Below, one piece after another: positions 1 through 6,900 of a DNA stretch of 20,740 bases. The DNA lies in the NCBI GenBank assembly GCA_964421875.1, contig CAYQZD010000064.1, forward strand, positions 1-20,740, given 5' to 3'. The DNA comes from CAYQZD01 sp964421875. GTDB taxonomy: Bacteria > Electryoneota > Tariuqbacteria > Tariuqbacterales > Tariuqbacteraceae. Below the pieces are notes generated by a model that had not been told where the DNA came from, searched no databases, and was given only the letters and a program-made list of their open reading frames with translations. Numbering within the stretch: the stretch's first letter is position 1; the number at the start of each line of letters is the position of its first letter. Made by a program: the position numbers and the translations under genes.

Positions 1-3
1 CTA

Positions 4-717
4 TCATTTTGAACAAGTCGATACCAAATCGTCCAAGTTAACACAGAATCTGGGTCCCAGTGTGTTAGGCTCGCCGCCTTCACCTTCGAAGGGAGCGGAG
101 ACTCTGGCGCCGGAGGGAATCTGTGAAATCGCGTAGATAGAGATGATGAGGTTGGTGATAAGCGCGGCTTTGATGAAGCCGCGGGCTCGCTTCTCGGTGT
201 CAAGGTTGTTCATAATCATGAAATAGAGGATGTAGTACTCCAGATACTTCAAAACATTGAAAAATCCTAATTTCCCGTCCACATCTCCATAGAGCACGCC
301 TGCCAGTGTGGAAAAAGTAAAAGCCGCAGAATAGATGTATATCTTGCCGTTCAAGGGAGATTTCGTAATCAGCCCTACTTCCTTGTCCACAGCGGCTTTG
401 GTGAACCAGCCGAATACGATCAGCATCATGAACAAATCGTCAAGTCGGATGACCACTGACCGCCCCCCGGATACTCCTGCCTCGCTTATCGCGCCAAAGC
501 TGATCTCAGGGGAAAGCAGCATTGCGAAAATCAGGAAATAGATAGCAACCGCAGTTCTGAAAAACGCCAGAAGAAAAACGACTATACCCAGCCCGAAAGC
601 GAAAGCATTGGAAAAATTTAACTCCGATATCACCGAAGAGATAAAAAGCCCCATAATGAGCATCGAAACCACCAGTAGGGGCAAATAAGGGCTGCGGCCG
701 CCAAGATTAATAACCAA
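4..717 (-). CDS. O-antigen ligase/polymerase-like membrane protein, C-terminally truncated
   Basis: This is an integral inner-membrane protein resembling the N-terminal half of O-antigen ligase/Wzy-like exopolysaccharide polymerases. Visible are several hydrophobic segments (about residues 13-30, 38-65, 92-105, 128-145, 155-170, 183-200), the RLDDLF stretch (about residues 91-96), LKYLEYYILYFMIMNN, and a family-typical APFEGEGGEPNTLG near residue 220. Family members run to 400 or more residues and continue from NTLG into another membrane segment. Here the frame instead runs about 15 non-hydrophobic residues to a TGA, so the gene is truncated, frameshifted or disrupted. The start is a TTG without a recognisable Shine-Dalgarno; the first ATG is at 663. 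It is the last gene seen of the minus-strand polysaccharide series, 336 bp after the Wzc-like gene. The family call is fairly secure; activity is doubtful. Confidence 0.72.
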   Translation of the reverse strand: MVINLGGRSPYLPLLVVSMLIMGLFISSVISELNFSNAFAFGLGIVVFLLAFFRTAVAIYFLIFAMLLSPEISFGAISEAGVSGGRSVVIRLDDLFMMLIVFGWFTKAAVDKEVGLITKSPLNGKIYIYSAAFTFSTLAGVLYGDVDGKLGFFNVLKYLEYYILYFMIMNNLDTEKRARGFIKAALITNLIISIYAISQIPSGARVSAPFEGEGGEPNTLGPRFCVNLDDLVSTCSK

Positions 718-760
718 AAGAGGAGTCGCTCGGTTAAGTTTCTGATTTATACGATATCTT

Positions 761-854
761 TGTCATTGCGAATCCGCTGTAAGAAAATGAAACAACCGAA
801 CTGTTGGGCTATCCAGTTAAAGATTGCTTCATTGACCTGTTACTCGCAATCACA
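761..854. repeat. MITE-like element with 11-bp imperfect terminal inverted repeats
   Basis: TGTCATTGCGA (761-771) faces TCGCAATCACA (844-854), which are inverted repeats matching at 10 of 11 positions. An inner GATTGCTTCATTG resembles the ends as well. TCATTGCGA...TCGCAATGA intergenic elements are widespread in environmental bacterial genomes, so this looks like a degenerate copy. It lies in the gap between the Wzc-like and polymerase-like genes. Confidence 0.5.
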
Positions 855-930
855 ATTCCTGAGTTGTTCCGTAAGAATTATAAAAACAAAAAGGACTATT
901 AAGCTCTAAGATTGAAAGGAGTGAATTATA

Positions 931-1013
931 GGCAGACTTGTCAGCCTTTGGCGGATGAGACAGATTGAACGAATCATTAAGTCTGATATTCTACGCAATG
1001 AACTTAATCCGCC
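931..1013. other. Interleaved complementary segments in the Wzc/polymerase gap (possible pseudoknot)
   Basis: CAGACTT (933-939) is complementary to AAGTCTG (979-985). GGCGGAT (950-956) is complementary to ATCCGCC (1007-1013). The order is A, B, A', B', as in an H-type pseudoknot. GGCAGACTTGTCAGCC (931-946) can alternatively form its own short hairpin. The remainder of the 718-1053 gap, apart from the 761-854 repeat, shows no gene I can support. Two 7-bp matches in about 80 bases may be coincidence. Confidence 0.25.
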
Positions 1014-1053
1014 CCAGGAGGATAAATCAACCTCTTCCCGCGAAATCATTGAA

Positions 1054-3684
1054 CTAAATTGTCGATTCACGCTCCCTGTCTGTTATCTGTGGAGGCTCCT
1101 TGTCGTTATTGTCCTTCTCTTCAGGCTCTTCGGGATATTCTGCAAATTCTTCATCTGTGACCTTGTCCGAAGTCTCTTCGGGAGTCTCTTCGAAAGCCTC
1201 TTCTGGTATCTCTTCGGAAACCTCTAACGGTACCGCTTCGGAAGTCTCTCCCGGAATCTCACCCGGATTCTTATACGAAATTTCATCTGTGACTTCCTCC
1301 GTAATTTCGTAGGCGACCTCATTGTCCATCGAAGTGGACTCCGAATACTCTTCGACCTTCCCTTCCCAGTCTTCCGGTTCCTCCTCGTAATCTAAAATAT
1401 CTTCATCCAGAAATTCATCGATGTCCTCATCGATGGCAACCTCATCCACCGCTTCCTCTTTATGTCTGGCGAATAACGATTTAACCCTGCTGACACTGCG
1501 GTCACCGACAATCTTATCCTTCATACGGACAAACTTTCTACTCAAAGTTTCACCCTTTTCCCGGTCACTCACACCGTAATACTTGCCGTAATATGCAGTA
1601 TCAGGAGCGAAACCGGAAATTTCTGCTCTAAAGTCGTTCAGAACTACGCCTATGACTTGAGCGTTAACCGCTTCCAAATGTGATTTGGCGCGCTTGAGCG
1701 CCCCGCGAGCAACCTTGCCCACCTGATAAACCAGGATACATCCGTCAACGCGGGAACCTAATATTGCGGCGTCGGTGACCGGAAGAACCGGGGGACAGTC
1801 TATCAAAACAACGTCATATTCATCCTTTATTTCCCGGAGAAATTCCATCATCTTAGGAGTACTGAATACCTCAGTGGGATTATGATAAATCGAACCGCAA
1901 GTGATGATGTTCAACCGGCTCCAAGCCCCGTCACGGAGAAGTTCCTCCGTGATAGACATTTTACCCAAAGCCACGTCGTTGATGTTGCGCACTGCCTCAC
2001 GCCAATGGTGAATTCCCAAACTGATATCCTTTACCCCGGGACCGATTTCAAGACCGAATACTTTATAAATCGTAGGCCGGCGAAGGTTACAACCAATCAA
2101 CATAGTCTTGTGACCCATCTGAGCCATGGCGATGGCAAGGTTGGTGATAGTGGTGGACTTACCTTCCTGCATAGTGGCGGAGGTCAATACGAATTGATTC
2201 GCGCCCGCAAACTTCAACCGGGCGAAATCGATATTGGTGGCAAGCGTGCGGTACGATTCCGCAATGGGGGACTTGGGCCTGAACTGAACCGCTAATCCGG
2301 AATGGAACTCTAAAAAAACGTCTTCTGCAGCCGCGGGATTACTTCTGAGGATACGGTTCTTAACCGTCTCCTTATCGAAATGCGGTATCACACCCAGAAC
2401 ATCGGTCTTGAGATATTCCTCAACGTCCTGAATCGCGCCAATCGAGGTGTCAAGCGTTTCCATCACAAAGGCAACCACCAATCCTAAAAGCAATCCTACC
2501 ATCAAACCTAACACGGTCTTAGACCATTTGCCACCCTGCACAAATTTAATGGAAAAAGTGGCATACTCTATAACTTTCATCTCCCGCACACGCTCCGACT
2601 GCTGTATCTTCGCCTCCTGATATCTGGCTCGAAGCAGTGAATAGATTTCCTCATTCACCATCACTTCACGCTGAAGCTGACCGAAAATCATATCCTTCTG
2701 TGGTAAATCATCCAACCGGTCCAGCAATTCCATCTCCCGCTCTTCCATCTGTACCATATCAGAGTCGAATTCCTTGATGATGTCCTTGATGATTCGCTGG
2801 ATCTGCTCTTCGAGGTCTATCACTTCAGGAGACCTGGGAGTCTGATATATAAGCAGAGTCTCTTTCTCAATCTGTAAAGCCACCAATTTGGTATTCAAAT
2901 CAATCAGAGCGTGGTCCTCCTCGGTCTCGGATATCCAGTCGATAAAGCTATCCTCAGAAGACTGTAGTCTTGTTTTCAACTGATCAATCTGTATCTGATA
3001 ACTCTTCCGCCTCCTCGAAATCTCGTCCAACTCCGTCTGTAGCGACGACATCTTACCCGCGTCAAGGCTTATTCGGTCTCGGTTGACCCGCTTGAATTCC
3101 TCCAGGATTTTTTCTGAAGCGTTAAGATACTCCTTGTAATTGTCGAGCTGAATTCGAATAAAATCCGTCGATTCGTCGATGTGCTGGTTCTTACTATAAA
3201 CGCTGTAATCCACAAAGGCGTCAGCGAGACTGTTGGAGAAGAGCTTGGCCGCATTAGCATTAGACGCTGTTGTGATGATCTCTATAATGTCGGTCTTTCC
3301 TACCTGCTGAGTCACTATCCTCTTACTCAAATCGTTGATGGTCTCGATGTCCTCAGGGGAGTTCATAATCTCTGTGAAAGAGAGCGTAGAATCGACTGAA
3401 CCCATCTTCTGCGCTGCCAAAGACACCACTGGCAGTGAATGGATGATTTTCGCCTGGGTCTCCATGTTGTTCCAACGAGAATAAGATATCGCCGCCACGA
3501 AAAGCCCCGCCATGGTGCTGCTTTGAGTCACCCGAACCGAAGACTTCGCTCTGAAAATGGGTTTGGGTCTGGGGGTGAAAATGAAGGTCAGGAATCCCAC
3601 CAGCAACGTAGCGAAGATTATCACTCGCTTGCGCTTGATGAGGATGCGACCATAGTCGCGGAGGTCTAATTCATATTGTGCCAA
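1054..3684 (-). CDS. Wzc-type polysaccharide co-polymerase / BY-kinase with long acidic C-terminal tail
   Basis: This is an inner-membrane chain-length regulator fused to a bacterial tyrosine kinase, expected to work with the Wza-type exporter encoded just upstream. Order: Wzz domain with TM1 (about 19-37), a long periplasmic coiled coil (about 170-370), TM2 (about 389-408), then the kinase domain. Walker A is ATMQEGKST (503-511) and Walker B is VVLIDCPP (625-632). The Walker A' position reads LIGCNLRRP (529-537), where many family members have LIDxDLRRP, so both acidic residues are replaced. Tyr698, Tyr699, Tyr702 and Tyr703 (YYGKYYG) form the expected tyrosine cluster. The protein does not end there: a Glu/Asp-rich tail of about 130 residues (743-876) follows, with EEIPEE/EETPEE-like repeats. 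The usual proline-rich stretch before TM2 is absent. The start is TTG with GGAAG upstream; the N-terminus MAQYELDLRDYGRIL fits the family. Confidence 0.9.
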   Translation of the reverse strand: MAQYELDLRDYGRILIKRKRVIIFATLLVGFLTFIFTPRPKPIFRAKSSVRVTQSSTMAGLFVAAISYSRWNNMETQAKIIHSLPVVSLAAQKMGSVDSTLSFTEIMNSPEDIETINDLSKRIVTQQVGKTDIIEIITTASNANAAKLFSNSLADAFVDYSVYSKNQHIDESTDFIRIQLDNYKEYLNASEKILEEFKRVNRDRISLDAGKMSSLQTELDEISRRRKSYQIQIDQLKTRLQSSEDSFIDWISETEEDHALIDLNTKLVALQIEKETLLIYQTPRSPEVIDLEEQIQRIIKDIIKEFDSDMVQMEEREMELLDRLDDLPQKDMIFGQLQREVMVNEEIYSLLRARYQEAKIQQSERVREMKVIEYATFSIKFVQGGKWSKTVLGLMVGLLLGLVVAFVMETLDTSIGAIQDVEEYLKTDVLGVIPHFDKETVKNRILRSNPAAAEDVFLEFHSGLAVQFRPKSPIAESYRTLATNIDFARLKFAGANQFVLTSATMQEGKSTTITNLAIAMAQMGHKTMLIGCNLRRPTIYKVFGLEIGPGVKDISLGIHHWREAVRNINDVALGKMSITEELLRDGAWSRLNIITCGSIYHNPTEVFSTPKMMEFLREIKDEYDVVLIDCPPVLPVTDAAILGSRVDGCILVYQVGKVARGALKRAKSHLEAVNAQVIGVVLNDFRAEISGFAPDTAYYGKYYGVSDREKGETLSRKFVRMKDKIVGDRSVSRVKSLFARHKEEAVDEVAIDEDIDEFLDEDILDYEEEPEDWEGKVEEYSESTSMDNEVAYEITEEVTDEISYKNPGEIPGETSEAVPLEVSEEIPEEAFEETPEETSDKVTDEEFAEYPEEPEEKDNNDKEPPQITDRERESTI

Positions 3685-3775
3685 TTTGTTCTTCCACTAA
3701 TTGAAGTTAATGGAAATACGTCCTTTGACGGATCCAACGTTAGCTAACCCCAAATCGATATTTAATCTAATAAGA

Positions 3776-6352
3776 TTATCGTATCCGGTCTATCAGGAAA
3801 AGTGTGTTCAAAGAAGGAAGCAGCTGCCCCATAACATAATTGACATTCCCAATAAAATGACGGGGAACGAAAATGATGTCGCCATCCCGAATCTCAACAT
3901 TCTCGCTCTGATCCCCGTTCTTGATGAGCGCTTCAAGATTGACTAAAACCACTTCCGGCTTCGTGAGTTCACCACGAATAATCGCAATGCTGGAAATGGC
4001 GGCGCGGTCGGTGAAACTGCCCCCGATGATTAAAGCCTCAAGGATGTTGACCTCATCCTTTAATTCGTAAACCCCGGGACTGTTAACTTCGCCTAAAACA
4101 TAGAACTTGCGCGGGCTGACTTCTAAAGAGGGAAGAAATATCACATCGCCGTGGTCTAAAATGACGTTCTCCTTAACGTCACCCTCAAACATCGCCTTGT
4201 AGAGATTGAGGTAGAAGGTGTGTCCCTTCGCCCGCACTAATTTCACCTGAGCTAAGTCCGCCGACGGTTTGGGGCCGCCGTGACGGGAGATAAAATCAAC
4301 GATGTAGGTCTTGCCCATTAAAGGATATTGGCCGGGACCGGTATCGGTTCGCTGCAGGTCCCGGATTTCCCCCAAAACCGATGCCTTACAAGCATTGTAT
4401 TCCAACACATCAATGTTGATATTGGGCCGGCGGTAATACTCCTTCGATTCTTCAATCAGCTTAGCCCGTATCTGTGTGGTAGAAAGATCTGCCACCTCCA
4501 CGTTCTGAGTGTAGGCGAAGGAAATCGTCCCGTCGATTTGAACCGTGACCAGATATTCTTTGATATTCCTGCCTTCCCAAAGGGAAATCCTGAGCACATC
4601 TCCCGGACCTACCTTGTATTCGGGAAAGCCGCTGATGGTGGTGTAAACTATGTTTTCCACCGCTTCCACCGCCATCGAACCCGCAGCCGCTTCAACGTAA
4701 GAGTCGGATAAAAGCAAAGCGTCGTCCGCCCGACCCCGGAAATGAACCTTCGATTCGAAGCGCTTTGGCAGAACAATAACATCCGTCCGCCGGTCCGTCT
4801 GGTACCCTGTGCTGTCCTTCGATAAAATCCGGGTGTCGCCAAAGGCAGTGATGGAAAACTGAGAACGGTTCAAACCCGAACTGTCAATCAGAGCATACAT
4901 TACGGCGGATGCCCGCCGCTCCGACAGCTCTATATTCGATTTGAATAAAGTCAATTCCGCGCTGCGAGGATCCGCGTTGCCTTCAAGCCAGACTATACTC
5001 TCCGGATAATTCTTCAAAACCGTAACGATACTGTTGAACTCGGGATACTGGTCAAGGCGGATTGTAGTGTCTGCAGTATCGAAATAAATGCTAAATCGGC
5101 GCTCCTTGTCCGTCTTAAGCACCGATTTGCATAGGAATAGATTGGTGCCTTCTACGGGAAAAGCCTCATCGACTAAAATATCATCGCCATACCCCTGAAC
5201 CCAGACATGCAAACCCTCGCCGGGATGAGCGGCGATGAGGTCGGTCAAGCCGTCTCTATTGATGTCAGCCGAAGTGAGACCGAAGTAATTATCCTTGATA
5301 GGAAACTGCTCGCTTAAATCAGTCCAGCCAGTGTTCCCATCGTTGTGCATAAACAACATTCCCGCCCCATCGAAGGAAGAAGCCATTATATCCACATAGC
5401 CGTCTCCATCGAAATCCCGAGCTAATACCCCCCAGTATGAACCCTCCATCTTTAAATGATCCCATTTCCGAAAACCATGATGCGGCCCGCCATACCATAC
5501 AGCCAAACCCTCCATATAAGTCCCCGCAGCAATGTCTGGATACCCGTCGTTGTTGAAATCCTCGGCGTCTATACCCCAATAGTCCGCACGATGGGGAGGC
5601 GCAGGCGCCGCACGCCAATCGCCGCGCCCATTGCCATACCATACCTTAATGGAACCGTGAACGCCCCAAGAAGTGGCGGCGATATCCATATAGCCGTCTT
5701 GATTGAAATCGGCGACACACACATCCTTGTAAACCTCCCCCTTCGAAGGACCGTAATCGACAGTCCAAAACCCGTTCCCATTACCGAACCAAGCCGATAT
5801 ACCTCCGAAAACCTCCGAAGTGGAGTTGGCGGCGATGATGTCCATATGACCGTCATTGTTAAGGTCTCCGATGTCCACACCCTCGTAACTCCAGGACTCC
5901 TCAGGGGGAAGCTCCTCCCACCATTTACCCTTACCATCGGAAAAGTAAACATGAACCCCTTTTAAATCGCCCCAGGTAGTGATGACTATATCGTCATATC
6001 CGTCCTCATTGAAGTCGGCGGATTCCATCGACCTGATCTCACCAATGTCGGAAGCCTTGCCGTTGTAAAGCCAGGTGCCGTCGCCTCTGCCCAGATATAC
6101 ATAGGTCCCGCCCGGTAAATAGCTGCCCCCCACCAGGTCGATGTTGCCGTCGCCGTTGAAATCGCCGGCCGCAACACCCCGATACTTCCCTCCGTCAGGA
6201 GGTCCCACCTCGGTGCTCCAGCGAATTACACGATCCGTGCATCCGGTAATAATAATGAGCAGCGAAGCAATGAACGCAGAGGAAAAATATGTTATTTTAT
6301 TAAGCATAAATACCCGATCAATAGCGATTTTGATTCGTTCCTTAACCCTCAT
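3776..6352 (-). CDS. Wza-type polysaccharide export lipoprotein fused to a 7-bladed FG-GAP propeller and an OmpA domain
   Basis: This is a predicted outer-membrane exporter of 858 residues, more than twice the usual Wza length of about 380. A lipoprotein signal ends in IITGC (Cys38). Seven FG-GAP/VCBS repeats with a DxNxDGxxD calcium-binding pattern start at residues 64, 113, 163, 215, 265, 313 and 363. The spacing of 48-52 residues fits a seven-bladed beta-propeller. An OmpA-like peptidoglycan-binding domain follows (about 418-530; IYFDTADTTI, GNADP, ELSERRA). Then come the poly-export domain (about 577-655; YKVGPGDVLRISLWEG) and two SLBB domains (about 657-745 and 748-835). A short C-terminal helix (about 838-858) could form the membrane barrel. 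The ATG at 6352 is chosen because GAAGGAGG lies 7 nt upstream; an in-frame ATG at 6382 is an unlikely start. The downstream neighbour is the Wzc-like kinase. Domain calls are strong; the reason for the fusion is unknown. Confidence 0.88.
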   Translation of the reverse strand: MRVKERIKIAIDRVFMLNKITYFSSAFIASLLIIITGCTDRVIRWSTEVGPPDGGKYRGVAAGDFNGDGNIDLVGGSYLPGGTYVYLGRGDGTWLYNGKASDIGEIRSMESADFNEDGYDDIVITTWGDLKGVHVYFSDGKGKWWEELPPEESWSYEGVDIGDLNNDGHMDIIAANSTSEVFGGISAWFGNGNGFWTVDYGPSKGEVYKDVCVADFNQDGYMDIAATSWGVHGSIKVWYGNGRGDWRAAPAPPHRADYWGIDAEDFNNDGYPDIAAGTYMEGLAVWYGGPHHGFRKWDHLKMEGSYWGVLARDFDGDGYVDIMASSFDGAGMLFMHNDGNTGWTDLSEQFPIKDNYFGLTSADINRDGLTDLIAAHPGEGLHVWVQGYGDDILVDEAFPVEGTNLFLCKSVLKTDKERRFSIYFDTADTTIRLDQYPEFNSIVTVLKNYPESIVWLEGNADPRSAELTLFKSNIELSERRASAVMYALIDSSGLNRSQFSITAFGDTRILSKDSTGYQTDRRTDVIVLPKRFESKVHFRGRADDALLLSDSYVEAAAGSMAVEAVENIVYTTISGFPEYKVGPGDVLRISLWEGRNIKEYLVTVQIDGTISFAYTQNVEVADLSTTQIRAKLIEESKEYYRRPNINIDVLEYNACKASVLGEIRDLQRTDTGPGQYPLMGKTYIVDFISRHGGPKPSADLAQVKLVRAKGHTFYLNLYKAMFEGDVKENVILDHGDVIFLPSLEVSPRKFYVLGEVNSPGVYELKDEVNILEALIIGGSFTDRAAISSIAIIRGELTKPEVVLVNLEALIKNGDQSENVEIRDGDIIFVPRHFIGNVNYVMGQLLPSLNTLFLIDRIR

Positions 6353-6384
6353 TTGAGGGCCTCCTTCACAATAAATATCCACTA

Positions 6385-6479
6385 TTTACCTTGAAAATAG
6401 CTGAACCATCAATACGCGAGCCATCATTTTCATGCTTCAGGGCGCGATGGTTCGCGAAGAGAATCCATCGAATGATGGT
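6385..6479 (-). ncRNA. Structured intergenic element, copy upstream of the Wza-fusion gene
   Basis: Read on the minus strand, this copy has three stems: CCATC-ATTC-GATGG (6478-6465), GCG-N6-CGC (6455-6444) and TGAAAAT-N27-ATTTTCA (6432-6392), followed by NNNTAAA. The order and spacing match the copies at 8984-9075 and 14225-14316. It starts directly after the stop codon of the response-regulator gene. The last stem ends 39 nt before the ATG at 6352, leaving room for that gene's Shine-Dalgarno. This position suits a cis-acting leader RNA, though a dispersed DNA repeat remains possible. It matches no riboswitch class I recognise. Confidence 0.55.
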
Positions 6480-6482
6480 TTG

Positions 6483-6866
6483 TTACAGCATAGACCTGTT
6501 TATCATATTCAACATATTCTTAACATGACTCATATCGAAAGGTTTGTTCATATAGTCGAAGGCCCCCAGGTCGAGTGCGTATTTCGCCTTGGATTCTGTG
6601 GCGTAACCGGACATCATAACTACAATAATATCCTGGTTGAGTCGCTTGATCAGTTTCAATATCTCCAGCCCGTTCACTCCCGGAAGCACTATGTCCAGAA
6701 AAACAATGTCCGGCTGCTCGCGATTGAGGACAAATACGGTCTGGTTGAGGTCGGCGGCGACCATAGTACGGTATCCAAGACTGTCGAAAAAATTCTTCAG
6801 CAGAGACCGAATGTCCTCTTCATCGTCTATGACTAAAATTGACTTTTGCGAGTTCTTGTCATCCAT
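6483..6866 (-). CDS. Stand-alone CheY-like response regulator receiver
   Basis: This is a cytoplasmic single-domain receiver of 127 residues with no output domain. All signature residues are present: the acidic pair Asp14-Asp15 (LVIDDEED), phospho-acceptor Asp58 (VFLDIVLPG), Ser86 (MMSGYAT) and Lys108 (NKPFD). It should therefore be phosphorylatable. The start ATG has AAGGAG 6-7 nt upstream. It follows the HD-GYP gene by 34 bp and precedes the Wza-fusion gene, so it probably passes phosphorylation signals to polysaccharide export or to a partner protein. No cognate histidine kinase is encoded in the window. Its intact pocket contrasts with the degenerate receiver of its neighbour. Confidence 0.93.
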   Translation of the reverse strand: MDDKNSQKSILVIDDEEDIRSLLKNFFDSLGYRTMVAADLNQTVFVLNREQPDIVFLDIVLPGVNGLEILKLIKRLNQDIIVVMMSGYATESKAKYALDLGAFDYMNKPFDMSHVKNMLNMINRSML

Positions 6867-6900
6867 TAATGACTCCTTTTTCGCTCTTGCAAAGTATATA

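Noticed and set aside
955..1312. Plus-strand open frames rich in Ser, Val and Leu opposite the end of the Wzc-like gene
   Set aside because: They are the complement of the repetitive acidic tail of the kinase and have no family resemblance or ribosome-binding site.
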